From NCBI GenBank assembly GCA_018666055.1, contig JABJAS010000426.1, positions 1 to 17,612 of the forward strand: 17,612 nucleotides of DNA, in the 5' to 3' direction. Each line of letters opens with the position of its first letter. The first letter of the stretch is position 1. Made by a program: the position numbers and the translations under genes. The notes beneath the pieces were generated by a model. It worked only from the letters and a program-made list of their open reading frames with translations, had not been told where the DNA came from and made no database searches. Shown here piece by piece: positions 1 to 8,560 of the stretch. This stretch comes from Halieaceae bacterium (GTDB lineage: Bacteria > Pseudomonadota > Gammaproteobacteria > Pseudomonadales > Halieaceae).

Positions 1-410
1 ACCCAAGGCGTGGTGGAGACCCCATTGAGGGCAGCAACGGCATCGAGATAGGGAAAGACAGCAGGATCTGCATCCATCGAGACGACCTCTGAGCCCCATT
101 GTTGAGCGCACCAGATTCCGGTAATGCCCCATCCGCAGCCAGCATCAAGTATGCGTTGCCGCCGCGCGGGCGTATTTTTTTTGAGGTAATCAATGATGAG
201 GCAGCTCGATTTCCACAGCTTGGTTCCATGGATGCTGGGTTCATGACCTGCTCGTTTCACTGCGCGGATGCAGGCATGGCTTGCGTAAGGCATTGCGACA
301 CCCCGAAAACGGCGCACATTTTTAGCGCTGACGGCAGAGGGTCGAGATTTTTTTTGACGGGCAGATGACGCCTTGGTTTGGCTTGCAGTGGCGGGTTTCG
401 AGGGTGACAT
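1..410 (-). CDS. Class I SAM-dependent methyltransferase, 3' end cut off by the window edge
   Basis: Reading the minus strand from 410 gives 136 codons running off the left edge without a stop. Residues 87-95 read ILDAGCGWG, a textbook SAM-binding motif I, followed by the acidic SMDAD stretch (about 111-115) expected at the end of strand beta2. Before it lies a conserved-looking block, HGTKLWKSS then LIIDYL (about 61-76), typical of methyltransferases that precede motif I with a short substrate or cap helix. Residues 1-37 are rich in Lys, Arg, Ser and Ala and look disordered. The ATG at 410 has AGAAG a few bases upstream. An ATG at 293 would remove the basic tail and start just before the folded part, so the start is uncertain. 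The substrate cannot be told because the C-terminal half is missing. It follows the cold-shock gene by 57 bp and is probably co-transcribed with it. Confidence 0.8.
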   Translation of the reverse strand, partial: MSPSKPATASQTKASSARQKKSRPSAVSAKNVRRFRGVAMPYASHACIRAVKRAGHEPSIHGTKLWKSSCLIIDYLKKNTPARRQRILDAGCGWGITGIWCAQQWGSEVVSMDADPAVFPYLDAVAALNGVSTTPW

Positions 411-467
411 GGCGCTTCTCGCATTCACGGGGAGCGCGAGCTTAACAAACCTGCCGACTCGAGGGTA

Positions 468-680
468 TCAGCGTTTGGTGACTTCCTCGGCCTGCAGACC
501 TTTAGGCCCCTCTACCAGGGCGAATTCCACTTCCTGCCCTTCATTGAGGCTGCGATAGCCATCGCCTTGAATCGCCCTAAAGTGCACAAAGATGTCGTCT
601 GGCCGGTCGGCCATGGTGATAAAACCAAAACCTTTGGCGTTGTTGAACCACTTAACGGTTCCTACCTGGCGGTCTGACAT
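468..680 (-). CDS. Cold-shock domain protein (CspA family), 70 aa
   Basis: A single cold-shock domain of normal length. This five-stranded OB-fold protein binds single-stranded RNA and DNA and melts RNA secondary structure, acting as an RNA chaperone. The nucleic-acid-binding motifs are intact: GTVKWFN near the start, RNP1 as KGFGFI (about residues 16-21) and RNP2 as DIFVHF (about 29-34). A good Shine-Dalgarno (GGTGGAG, five bases before the ATG) supports the start. It lies 50 bp downstream of valS on the same strand, so it may be read from the pepA-holC-valS transcript or from a promoter in that gap; I see no convincing one. The gap is too short for the long thermosensor leader of E. coli cspA, so cold induction cannot be inferred. 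The specific paralogue (cspA, cspC, cspD or other) cannot be decided. Confidence 0.95.
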   Translation of the reverse strand: MSDRQVGTVKWFNNAKGFGFITMADRPDDIFVHFRAIQGDGYRSLNEGQEVEFALVEGPKGLQAEEVTKR

Positions 681-730
681 AAAAACTCCACCGCTTATCG
701 ATTATTATTGAATGTAGTCTTATCAGGGCT

Positions 731-3505
731 TTAGGCGGAACGCAATACCTCTATTTGCGTTCTTTGGCGTTTCAGTGTGGCGATTGACGATGCGGCGTGC
801 TCTTGCTTCTGACGTTCTGCGACCACGACTTCGGCGGGAGCTCGTTCGACAAAGGCCTGATTGTTGAGTTTTCCCTCGAGTCGAGCCAGTTCAGACTCGT
901 GCTTGCTGATCTCTTTGTCCAGCCGCACCAGCTCCTGATCGATATCGATGACCCCTGCCATGGGCACCCGGATTTCAAGTTCGCCACAGAGTGCCATTAG
1001 GCTGGGTGGGGGTTCCTCGTCGGGTGATAGGGCCTGCAGTTGGCTGACTTTGGCCAATTTGGCGAGGTAGGCTGCATTGCGTATGAGGCGCGCTTTGTCT
1101 TGCTCGGAGGCGTGGCTGACTAATACGGTCAGTTCAGTTGATGGTGGGATGTTGGCTTCGGCGCGAATCGTGCGGATTGCAATGATTATTTTCTTCAGCC
1201 ACTCAATTTCACTCTCTGACTCCTCGTCGATCTGCTCTGCGCTGTAAGTTGGCCAGGGGGCCAGCATAATGCTGTCACTCTGCGTGCCGGCGAACGGGCT
1301 GACGCTCTGCCAAATCTCTTCGGTTAAATAGGGCATAAAGGGGTGCAGCATACGAAGCGATTGCTCGAGTACGGTGATGAGTGTCTGTCGCGTTCCGAGT
1401 GCCGCCATCGGGTTGGTCTCTTCATCCCAGAGTACGGGTTTGGAGAGCTCTAGGTACCAGTCGCACAATTCATTCCACACAAAGTCGTATAGCGCTTGCG
1501 ATGCCAGATCAAATCGATACTGAGCATAGGCGCTATCGACCACTTGTAGAGTCGACTCCATGCGGCTTTTGATCCAGCGGTCCGCTAGTGAGTCTTCGCC
1601 TTTTTCAGATAGCACATCGTGACCCTCGGCATGGCTCAAGACGTAGCGAGACGCATTCCATATTTTGTTGCAGAAATTGCGATAGCCTTCTATCCGCCCG
1701 ATATCAAATTTGATATCTCTTCCCGTCGAGGCCAAGGAATAAAACGTATAACGCAGTGCGTCGGTGCCATAGCCCAAGATGCCATCTGGAAATTGTTTAC
1801 GTGTGGCTTTGTCAATCTTAGCGGCTAACTGTGGCTGCATGAGGTTGGCAGTGCGCTTCGCTAGCAACGCGTCGAGGGATATGCCATCGATCAGATCGAT
1901 GGGGTCTAATACATTCCCTTTGGATTTAGACATTTTCTGCCCTTCACCATCGCGCACTAACCCATGAACATAGACCGTATGAAAAGGGACTTCCTTCATG
2001 AAGTGCAGCGACATCATGATCATTCGCGCGACCCAAAAGAAGATAATGTCAAAGCCTGTGACCAGTACTGATGCCGGGTGGAACGTTTTTAGATCATCGG
2101 TGTTCTCTGGCCAACCGAGGGTCGAAAACGTCCACAGCGCAGAGGAAAACCAAGTGTCGAGCACGTCGTCATCTTGTTGCAGGGTCATGGTGTCCGGCAG
2201 CTGATGTTTAACGCGCACCGCCGCTTCAGAATCACCCACATAGATGTTGCCTGCCTCGTCATACCATGCGGGTATGCGATGTCCCCACCATAGCTGACGG
2301 CTGATACACCAGTCTTGAATGTCGCGCATCCAGGAGAAGTAGGTATTTTCCCATTGCTTGGGTACGAATTGAATGGATCCTTGCTCGACCGCCTCGATAG
2401 CGGGTGCAGCAAGTTTTTTGGCGTCGACATACCATTGTGGCGTCAGCCAGGGTTCGATGACGGCGCCCGAGCGGTCACCTCGTGGGACTTTGAGGGTATG
2501 GGGTTCAATTTTTTCGAGTAGCCCCAGTGCCTCAAGCTCAGCAAGTACAGCCTTTCGTGCATCGAAGCGGTCCATGCCTCTGAATCGCTCTGGTGCGGCA
2601 TCGTTGATCGCCGCAGTGGAGGTGAGGATATTGATTTTTGGGAGCTGATGACGCTCTCCCATCGCATAATCATTGAAGTCGTGCGCCGGTGTGATTTTGA
2701 CGCAGCCTGAGCCAAATTCGGGGTCGACATAGTCATCAGCAATGATGGGGATAATACGGTCGGTTAGGGGCAGCGTAATGTGACTGCCGATCAGGTGTCG
2801 ATAACGTTCGTCATCTGGATGGACTGCAACCGCGGTATCACCCAGCATGGTCTCTGGGCGAGTGGTTGCTACCACCAGGTATCCATCTTGACCCTGCAGG
2901 GGATATCGTAGGTGCCATAAGGAGCCGGCTTCTTCCTCTTGCACCACTTCGAGATCGGAAATCGCAGTATGAAAAGTCGGGTCCCAGTTGACGAGCCGAT
3001 GCCCCCGGTAAATGAGACCCTCTTCAAATAGCGTGATAAAAACGCGCTGAACCGCTTGTGATAAGCCTGGGTCCATCGTGAAGCGTTCGCGGCTCCAGTC
3101 CGGCGACGTGCCCAAACGCCTTAACTGTTGCGTGATTGCCCCACCGGATTCCGCTTTCCAGTCCCATACCCGCTCAATAAAGGCTTCCCTGCCCAGTGCT
3201 TCACGGGAGGAGCCCTCTGATTCTAGCTGTCGCTCGACCACCATTTGCGTGGCGATACCCGCGTGATCCGTGCCCACCTGCCACAGCGTGTTGTGACCTC
3301 GCATTCGCTGATAACGCACCAATGCGTCCATGATGGCTTGTTGAAAACCATGCCCCATATGGAGCGTGCCGGTGACATTAGGGGGCGGGATGGGGATGCA
3401 AAACGCGGGCCCTTCGCCTGATGGTGCAAAGTAACCATTGGCCTCCCAATAGTCATACCATCGTCCCTCGATGTCAGCGGGTGAAAAGTTCTTATCCATA
3501 GTCAC
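731..3505 (-). CDS. valS: Valine--tRNA ligase (ValRS)
   Basis: Class I aminoacyl-tRNA synthetase that charges tRNA-Val with valine in the cytoplasm and hydrolyses mischarged Thr-tRNA-Val. The 924 residues are close to the usual bacterial length. Signature order is complete: [13 protein letters not shown] with the HIGH-type motif at about 49-52; the CP1 editing domain with [15 protein letters not shown] at about 214-228; [14 protein letters not shown] at about 399-412; the KMSKS loop at 524-528; an anticodon-binding helical domain; and a C-terminal coiled coil over about the last 70 residues ([22 protein letters not shown]), which in ValRS contacts the tRNA elbow. The frame opens with GTG at 3505, giving MTM; the ATG two codons later (3499) is an equally plausible start. 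It follows holC by 35 bp in the classical pepA-holC-valS order. Confidence 0.98.
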   Translation of the reverse strand: MTMDKNFSPADIEGRWYDYWEANGYFAPSGEGPAFCIPIPPPNVTGTLHMGHGFQQAIMDALVRYQRMRGHNTLWQVGTDHAGIATQMVVERQLESEGSSREALGREAFIERVWDWKAESGGAITQQLRRLGTSPDWSRERFTMDPGLSQAVQRVFITLFEEGLIYRGHRLVNWDPTFHTAISDLEVVQEEEAGSLWHLRYPLQGQDGYLVVATTRPETMLGDTAVAVHPDDERYRHLIGSHITLPLTDRIIPIIADDYVDPEFGSGCVKITPAHDFNDYAMGERHQLPKINILTSTAAINDAAPERFRGMDRFDARKAVLAELEALGLLEKIEPHTLKVPRGDRSGAVIEPWLTPQWYVDAKKLAAPAIEAVEQGSIQFVPKQWENTYFSWMRDIQDWCISRQLWWGHRIPAWYDEAGNIYVGDSEAAVRVKHQLPDTMTLQQDDDVLDTWFSSALWTFSTLGWPENTDDLKTFHPASVLVTGFDIIFFWVARMIMMSLHFMKEVPFHTVYVHGLVRDGEGQKMSKSKGNVLDPIDLIDGISLDALLAKRTANLMQPQLAAKIDKATRKQFPDGILGYGTDALRYTFYSLASTGRDIKFDIGRIEGYRNFCNKIWNASRYVLSHAEGHDVLSEKGEDSLADRWIKSRMESTLQVVDSAYAQYRFDLASQALYDFVWNELCDWYLELSKPVLWDEETNPMAALGTRQTLITVLEQSLRMLHPFMPYLTEEIWQSVSPFAGTQSDSIMLAPWPTYSAEQIDEESESEIEWLKKIIIAIRTIRAEANIPPSTELTVLVSHASEQDKARLIRNAAYLAKLAKVSQLQALSPDEEPPPSLMALCGELEIRVPMAGVIDIDQELVRLDKEISKHESELARLEGKLNNQAFVERAPAEVVVAERQKQEHAASSIATLKRQRTQIEVLRSA

Positions 3506-3540
3506 GGCAGTGATGGGCCTCTAATGGTGACTCTGATCGT

Positions 3541-3960
3541 TCAGAGATCGTGTTTGGTGAGTGAGTAGCCTCGGTCTCGATAAAACCGCCACGCATTTCG
3601 TGACGATGCTAATGACGAATCATCTGGCCCTACGATTTCGGCAAGACGCGTAAAGCGAGAAAAGTAATCTAGGATCACGCCGGTAGTGTTAATTAACACA
3701 TCGTTTTGCTCAAGGGGCGGCTCGGACCATCCAATGCTAACCGGCTCTTTGTCATCATCGCTCATTAACGCGTGGGGTAGAAAACTTTCAGCACGAAATG
3801 TCCACAGCGCACTGTCGAAAGTGTTTGCTTGTTCCTCATCGCCGACGCTAACGAATATGCGATGGCCGCGTGCTAAGGCTTTTTCTGCAATACGGCCCAC
3901 CGCGTTAGCGACCGGTAGGCTGCCGTCGCGCGGGAGAACATAGAAGTCAATCTGTGTCAT
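3541..3960 (-). CDS. holC: DNA polymerase III chi subunit
   Basis: Chi is an accessory subunit of the replicative polymerase. With psi (HolD) it bridges the clamp loader to single-strand-binding protein. The 139 residues are close to the 147 of E. coli HolC. The sequence shows the family pattern: a beta-strand start (TQIDFYVLP), a helix with the AEKALARGHRIFVSVGD segment (about 25-41), then the LWTFRAESFLPHAL motif (about 52-65) and the terminal segment AWRFYRDRGYSLTKHDL. The start codon overlaps the pepA stop in an ATGA arrangement (4 bp), indicating translational coupling, and valS follows. This pepA-holC-valS order is common in gammaproteobacteria and supports the call independently of similarity. 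Confidence 0.93.
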   Translation of the reverse strand: MTQIDFYVLPRDGSLPVANAVGRIAEKALARGHRIFVSVGDEEQANTFDSALWTFRAESFLPHALMSDDDKEPVSIGWSEPPLEQNDVLINTTGVILDYFSRFTRLAEIVGPDDSSLASSRNAWRFYRDRGYSLTKHDL

Positions 3961-5456
3961 GAATGACCGGCACGTTCCCGCAAATACGCGATCAGTAGAG
4001 GGACGGGCCTACCAGTTGCGCCTTTGGGTGCGCTTCTGAATGCGCTGCCCGCAATGTCAAGGTGAGCCCATTTGTAGTCTTCCGCAAACTGTGCCAAAAA
4101 GCAGGCCGCCGTGATGCTGCCAGCGCCGCCAGCGCCAATATTAGCCAGGTCGGCAAATGGGCTGTCGAGCTGTCGGTGATACTCGTCCCAGATTGGGAAT
4201 CGCCAACCTCGATCGTGGCTGCGTTCTCCTGCACTGATCAGACTATTGGCGAGATGGTCATCATTTGAAAATATGCCTGTTGCCTCGTGTCCGAGCGCAA
4301 CGATTATCGCGCCGGTTAGGGTGGCTATATCAACCACTTCGATCGGCTCGAAGCGGGCAGCGTAAGTGAGTGCATCACACAATACGAGCCGTCCCTCAGC
4401 GTCGGTATTTAGCACCTCTATTGTCTTGCCAGACATGCTGGTGACCACATCGCCGGGTTTGGTGGCTCGTCCACTCGGCATATTTTCAGCTGCCGCGATC
4501 ACGCCCACGATGTTGATGGGTAACGCCATTTCTGCCGCCGCGTGTAGCGCACCGAAGACCGAACCGGCGCCCCCCATATCGAACTTCATCTCGTCCATTT
4601 TACCGCCGGGCTTAAGGCTAATGCCTCCAGTATCAAAGGTAATGCCTTTGCCTACGAGGCAATAAGGACGAGTCTTTGCAGAAGCGCCCTGATACTTCAT
4701 GACGATAAGCTGCGAGGGTTGGTCGGAGCCGTTACCCACCGACAGTAAAGAGTGCATACCCAATGACGCCATCTGTTGCTCGTTCAGTACGGAAACGGAT
4801 AGTTTCGAGTGCATCCGTGCCAGCTTGCGGGCCTGACCGCTGAGGTATTTTGGCGTACAGATATTGCCGGGGAGGTTCACCAGCTCTCGCGTGAGGTTTG
4901 CTCCTTGGCCAGTGGCCCCACCTATCGCAACTGAGCGCTTGGCTTCTGCAAGGGAGCAGAGGTTACCCGGCGACACGGCGACCCGTTTGAGGGGGCGAGC
5001 CGGTTTTTTACGCTGGTTGAGCGTGTGTTCATATTGATAATGTGCCAGCGTGAGCTGTAATGCGATTTGCTCAAGCAGCATGCTTGCGTCTCGAACTTTA
5101 CCCGTCAGACCATCTGTCCAGACTAGGGCGTCCCTCGCTTGACTACTCACGAGCGATCGGGCGAGTGTTTCCGCTAATTTTTTTGCTGAGCTCACAGTTT
5201 GGCCACCGATGTCTCCGCAGCCAATCAACAGCACACGTTGAACCCCAGCACTCCCAGGAAGCCAATGATGGCTTCCCAGCGACGACGAGAAGTCGCCGTT
5301 TTTCATGGCGTTGGTGATGGTGCCACCCAGCAATTTATCCAGTGCCTTTAGGGAGGGCGCGAGTGTTTTTTTATCGGGAACCAGCGCCACTAGGGCCTGA
5401 GTCTTTATCTGACCGATGGTGTTGGCGGTGCGTGCGGTGATACTCAATGAGGCCAT
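3957..5456 (-). CDS. pepA: Leucyl aminopeptidase (M17 family, PepA)
   Basis: Cytosolic dinuclear-metal aminopeptidase that removes N-terminal residues from peptides, and in E. coli a DNA-binding accessory factor for Xer recombination and carAB repression. The 499 residues match the family length (503 in E. coli). The catalytic domain is complete: KGITFDTGGISLKPG with metal and catalytic residues K270, D275 and K282; FDMGGAGSV with D293; and the signature NTDAEGRL (350-357) with D352, E354 and R356. The N-terminal domain (about 1-165) is the alpha/beta domain that carries DNA contacts in E. coli; I cannot judge whether this protein binds DNA. AGGA-rich sequence lies upstream of the ATG at 5456. 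It is the first gene of the minus-strand block and diverges from lptF across 107 bp. Confidence 0.97.
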   Translation of the reverse strand: MASLSITARTANTIGQIKTQALVALVPDKKTLAPSLKALDKLLGGTITNAMKNGDFSSSLGSHHWLPGSAGVQRVLLIGCGDIGGQTVSSAKKLAETLARSLVSSQARDALVWTDGLTGKVRDASMLLEQIALQLTLAHYQYEHTLNQRKKPARPLKRVAVSPGNLCSLAEAKRSVAIGGATGQGANLTRELVNLPGNICTPKYLSGQARKLARMHSKLSVSVLNEQQMASLGMHSLLSVGNGSDQPSQLIVMKYQGASAKTRPYCLVGKGITFDTGGISLKPGGKMDEMKFDMGGAGSVFGALHAAAEMALPINIVGVIAAAENMPSGRATKPGDVVTSMSGKTIEVLNTDAEGRLVLCDALTYAARFEPIEVVDIATLTGAIIVALGHEATGIFSNDDHLANSLISAGERSHDRGWRFPIWDEYHRQLDSPFADLANIGAGGAGSITAACFLAQFAEDYKWAHLDIAGSAFRSAPKGATGRPVPLLIAYLRERAGHS

Positions 5457-5563
5457 GCGATATCCTAATCCTGTTACGGGGGAAGCGAGAGGTCGCTAGT
5501 GTATGATGCTGGAGCCTTTAACGAAATAACCATCTATCGGACTTTCAACCCAATAGTGAGCCA
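5457..5563. promoter_or_regulatory. Divergent pepA/lptF intergenic region, presumed promoters
   Basis: These 107 bp separate two operons transcribed outward, so they should hold both promoters. The best sigma-70 -10 candidate on the plus strand is TATGAT at 5502-5507, with no good -35 at 17 bp. On the minus strand TACACT, opposite about 5499-5504, has only a weak -35 partner. No inverted repeat stands out. The functional role is inferred from gene orientation rather than from strong motifs. Confidence 0.4.
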
Positions 5564-6652
5564 ATGCGGATACTTCGGTACTTAACACGCGATATTTTGC
5601 TGCACACGGTGGCGGTCAGTTTTGTCCTATTTTTGGTTGTGTTTGCAGGTCGATTCATCCGATATCTTGCTGAGGCGGCGGTGGGCTCGCTGACGGGCGA
5701 TGTATTGCTGCCAATTATGCTGTTCAAATTGCCCGGGTTCTTCGAAATGATTCTGCCGCTTGGTCTCTTCATCGGCATTTTACTCAGCCTGGGCCGACTT
5801 TATGCTGAGAGCGAAATGGTGGTGCTTAGGGCTTGTGGTGTCGGGCCGGGAAGGCTCGCTGGGTACGTTTTAGTGCCCACTATGGTGGTGGTCGGCGCAG
5901 TGGCTTTCTTATCGCTCTATGCGGCGCCCGAGGGCTCTGCCCGTGCCCAAGTCCTGCTGGATAACCCGCGATCAGCAGAGGGGCTTCATATTCTTAACGA
6001 AGGTCGGTTCCGAAAGCAGCGTGGTGGGCACTACGTTACCTATGCTGAGCAAATCGACGAAGCGGGCGTGATGCACAATATTTTTGTTTTCGAGCGAGAG
6101 CCGGGATCGCAATCGGACATCTACAACGCAACTTTTGCGCGAGAAGGGGAAATTATTTTTCAGGAATCGACGGGGCGTCGTTATCTGGAGCTGCGGGGAG
6201 GGAGTCGATATCAGGGAGAGCCGGGGAAGCTCGCGCTCGAGGAAATACAATTTGAGCTGTATGGCGAGTTGATCCCAGAGTCGCAAGGGAGTCTCCGCCG
6301 CACGACTAAAGTCCAAGCAATGGCGACCCAAGCACTGTGGCACAGCAGCGATCCAAAATTACGTGGCGCTTTGTGGTGGCGTGTGTCTTTACCGCTGATG
6401 GTGCCGGCCATCGCAATGATCGCATTGGCGTTGAGCCGCACTGATGCCCGGCGAGGCCGCTACGCAAAGATCGGGCCCGCAATGGTGGTCTTGCTACTCT
6501 ATTTTCTAGGTCTGACCCAGGGCAGGGGGCTGATTGAATCGGGGCAAGGTCCTGGGGTCATGTTAGCGGTGCACGTGGGTTTTGCCGTTTTGTCTCTCGT
6601 GTTACTGCATTGGGAGCGGATCAGTAAACGCTGGAGCATCGTCAATGTCTAA
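5564..6652 (+). CDS. lptF: LPS export ABC transporter permease LptF
   Basis: With LptG this forms the inner-membrane channel of the LptB2FG transporter, which extracts lipopolysaccharide from the inner membrane and passes it to LptC and LptA. The 362 residues match the family (366 in E. coli). The YjgP/YjgQ architecture is visible: a first membrane helix at about 10-31, paired helices near 48-78 with the coupling segment GRLYAESEMVVLRACGVG (about 77-94), a third helix at about 100-119, a large hydrophilic periplasmic jellyroll domain from about 120 to 265, then three C-terminal helices (about 270-288, 303-318, 332-350). The ATG has a weak GTGAG ribosome site. lptG begins inside its last codons, and pepA diverges upstream, the standard gammaproteobacterial arrangement. 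Confidence 0.96.
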   Translation: MRILRYLTRDILLHTVAVSFVLFLVVFAGRFIRYLAEAAVGSLTGDVLLPIMLFKLPGFFEMILPLGLFIGILLSLGRLYAESEMVVLRACGVGPGRLAGYVLVPTMVVVGAVAFLSLYAAPEGSARAQVLLDNPRSAEGLHILNEGRFRKQRGGHYVTYAEQIDEAGVMHNIFVFEREPGSQSDIYNATFAREGEIIFQESTGRRYLELRGGSRYQGEPGKLALEEIQFELYGELIPESQGSLRRTTKVQAMATQALWHSSDPKLRGALWWRVSLPLMVPAIAMIALALSRTDARRGRYAKIGPAMVVLLLYFLGLTQGRGLIESGQGPGVMLAVHVGFAVLSLVLLHWERISKRWSIVNV

Positions 6653-7706
6653 GCTTGACCGTTATATCGGCGGTGGCGTATTCACGGCGACGCTGGGTGT
6701 GTTGCTCCTGCTGGTGGGGCTGGATGCCTTGACCTCTGTGATCGATGAAACGGATGACATCGGCGATGGGTATGGTTTTCTCGATATCTTGGTATACGTG
6801 GGTTACACCTTGCCCCGGCGGATTCACGAGTTTGTGCCATTTGCGGCTTTAATTGGAGCGCTCATAGCGCTAGGTCGTCTTGCTGCCTCGAGTGAGTTGG
6901 TGGTGATGCGAGCCGCAGGCGTATCAATTAGCCGTATGGCCGTCACGGTATTGAAACCCGCCTTACTCGTAGCGGCGTTCGGTTTTTCAGTCGGAGAATT
7001 TGTTGCGCCGCACTCGGAGCAACTGGCGATGAGCTATCGCGCATTAGCGCAGCGGTCCGAGTCTGCGGTTGCTGGTCGGTTTGGCGCGTGGAATCGCGAC
7101 GGTAATACCTTTATCCATGTCGACGCAGTCCAACGAGGCGGTGTCGCCTACGGTATCACCTTATTAAATTTTACAGAGGACCGGCGCCTCGATACCACGT
7201 TGATGGCGGAGCGAGCGACTCATGCAGGCGATCATTGGATGTTGGAGCGCGTCAAGCTGACTCGCTTAGAGCCCAACGGAACAGTGGTGCTGGAGGAGAC
7301 CTTAAGGCGATGGGATACGGCCATTACACCCCAGTTGCTCACTCTGGATGTGGTAGACCCAGAGACGCTATCTGTGATGCAGCTGTGGCCTTATGCGCAG
7401 TACTTGAAGCAGCAGGGCATGGTTTCTTCGGATATTAAGCTCGCATTCTGGCGTAAGGTGTTGCAGCCCTTTGCGACCTTGGGCCTGGTACTCGTCGCCA
7501 TGTCTTTTATTTTCGGACCGCTGCGCGAAGGGACGATGGGAGCGCGGATCTTTGTCGGCGTGATTGTCGGGGTCGCCTTCCGAATCAGTCAAGATTTTTT
7601 TGGGCCCGCCAGCCTGATTTTTGGCTACGACCCGCTATTGGCTGCGCTGTCGCCGATAGTCGTCTGTTGGTTGGGCGGGCTGTGGCTTTTACTCCGCCGC
7701 TCTTAG
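6645..7706 (+). CDS. lptG: LPS export ABC transporter permease LptG
   Basis: Partner permease of LptF in the LptB2FG lipopolysaccharide extractor. Starting at the ATG at 6645, which has GGAG eight bases upstream, the protein is 353 residues (E. coli 360) and overlaps lptF by 8 bp, implying coupled translation. The frame is open further upstream, but that segment is lptF read out of frame. The N-terminus MSKLDRYIGG leads straight into a membrane helix. LGRLAASSELVVMRAAGVS (about 75-93) is the cytoplasmic coupling helix that meets LptB. A periplasmic beta-rich domain spans roughly 125-260, and three helices close the protein, with the conserved FWRKVLQP entry to the first of them. It ends 4 bp from the stop of the convergent RDD gene. 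Confidence 0.96.
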   Translation: MSKLDRYIGGGVFTATLGVLLLLVGLDALTSVIDETDDIGDGYGFLDILVYVGYTLPRRIHEFVPFAALIGALIALGRLAASSELVVMRAAGVSISRMAVTVLKPALLVAAFGFSVGEFVAPHSEQLAMSYRALAQRSESAVAGRFGAWNRDGNTFIHVDAVQRGGVAYGITLLNFTEDRRLDTTLMAERATHAGDHWMLERVKLTRLEPNGTVVLEETLRRWDTAITPQLLTLDVVDPETLSVMQLWPYAQYLKQQGMVSSDIKLAFWRKVLQPFATLGLVLVAMSFIFGPLREGTMGARIFVGVIVGVAFRISQDFFGPASLIFGYDPLLAALSPIVVCWLGGLWLLLRRS

Positions 7707-7710
7707 TGAA

Positions 7711-8175
7711 TCAAGTTCCCCCCTTTTTTGGAATCACCACCAGCCGCGTTCCTGACCATTGATCATGCCAGTACGCCTTTTCCGCCGAGACAAAGCGCCA
7801 CGCATAGCCGAGGCCGAGTAGCGTCGCTGACAGCAAGGCGCCAATCACGCGAATCAGTGCTTGCTTCCACGTCGGCCGTTCGCCACTGTTGGTGATTAAT
7901 TTAATACGCCATGCCTGCATGCCCAAGGTTTGGCCGCCTCTGCGCCAAAAAATACCGAAGAACAGGATGACGATCAGTAGCCAGCCTGCCCACTGTAGTG
8001 CGGGTGGCACAGAGGGTTCAGCAATAGTGTCCGTGGGCCCTAATATCGCGACCCACATGGCAGTCGCGGCCATGAACAGTGGCAGTATGAGCAGCAAGTC
8101 GTAAAGCATTGCCAGCATATGGCGCCAAATGGGGGCGGTAGGGAGGGGGTTCAGCGGTAGGGACTCTGGGGTCAT
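7711..8175 (-). CDS. RDD family membrane protein
   Basis: A 154-residue protein from the ATG at 8175. Three hydrophobic segments (about 22-44, 61-78, 107-124) and the family's signature residues are present: RHMLAMLYDLLLI with Arg and Asp in the first helix, RRGGQTLGMQAWRIKL after the second, and WHDQWSGTRLVV near the C-terminus. RDD proteins are small inner-membrane proteins; a few are linked to ion exchange or solute transport, but most have no known role and none can be assigned here. No good ribosome site precedes the chosen ATG. The frame stays open to 8367, but that extension runs antisense through bolA and is not RDD-like. It is convergent with lptG and divergent from bolA, so it is probably a single-gene transcript. 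Confidence 0.88.
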   Translation of the reverse strand: MTPESLPLNPLPTAPIWRHMLAMLYDLLLILPLFMAATAMWVAILGPTDTIAEPSVPPALQWAGWLLIVILFFGIFWRRGGQTLGMQAWRIKLITNSGERPTWKQALIRVIGALLSATLLGLGYAWRFVSAEKAYWHDQWSGTRLVVIPKKGGT

Positions 8176-8242
8176 AGTAACGTTGGCCGTCAAAGATGTG
8201 ATCGTGATTTCAGCGTAAACTAGCATGAACTGATCAAGATCG

Positions 8243-8560
8243 ATGCCCATCATGATACAAGACGAAATCAACGCGGCGTTGCAAGCCGCCTTTACGCCGC
8301 AGACGCTGTTAGTGGAGAACGAGAGCTTTCGCCATAATGTGCCCGAGGGCTCGGAGACGCACTTCAAAGTGACGTTGGTGAGCGAGGCGTTTTCTGGACA
8401 GCGCAGTGTTAAGCGTCATCAGTCGGTTTATGCCGTGCTCAAGGAGTGGCTGGCGGGGCCTGTCCATGCGCTGGCGCTACACACTTATACGCCCGACGAG
8501 TGGGATCAAGTGGCGGCCGTACCGGCGTCACCTGACTGTCGAGGAGGAACGGGGAAGTGA
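8243..8560 (+). CDS. bolA: BolA family transcriptional regulator / Fe-S trafficking protein
   Basis: A 105-residue protein aligned by eye along its whole length with E. coli BolA. The shared blocks are [18 protein letters not shown] (about 26-43), the RH pair in [23 protein letters not shown] (about 74-87) and the C-terminal SPDCRGG tail that distinguishes BolA proper from shorter IbaG-type paralogues. BolA proteins have a KH-like fold, bind monothiol glutaredoxins through a bridging [2Fe-2S] cluster, and in E. coli also act as a DNA-binding regulator of shape and biofilm genes. Two starts are possible, ATG at 8243 or ATG at 8252; the second aligns better with the E. coli N-terminus, the first has a spaced AAG upstream. 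The trhO start overlaps its stop by 4 bp. Confidence 0.95.
   Translation: MPIMIQDEINAALQAAFTPQTLLVENESFRHNVPEGSETHFKVTLVSEAFSGQRSVKRHQSVYAVLKEWLAGPVHALALHTYTPDEWDQVAAVPASPDCRGGTGK

Noticed and set aside
99..368. Plus-strand open frame of 89 codons at the left edge.
   Set aside because: It is the complement of the methyltransferase gene, whose minus-strand frame contains an unmistakable SAM-binding motif.
8176..8367. RDD protein frame extends 64 codons further upstream.
   Set aside because: The extension runs antisense through the conserved N-terminal half of bolA and does not look like an RDD protein; the ATG at 8175 gives a normal-length product.
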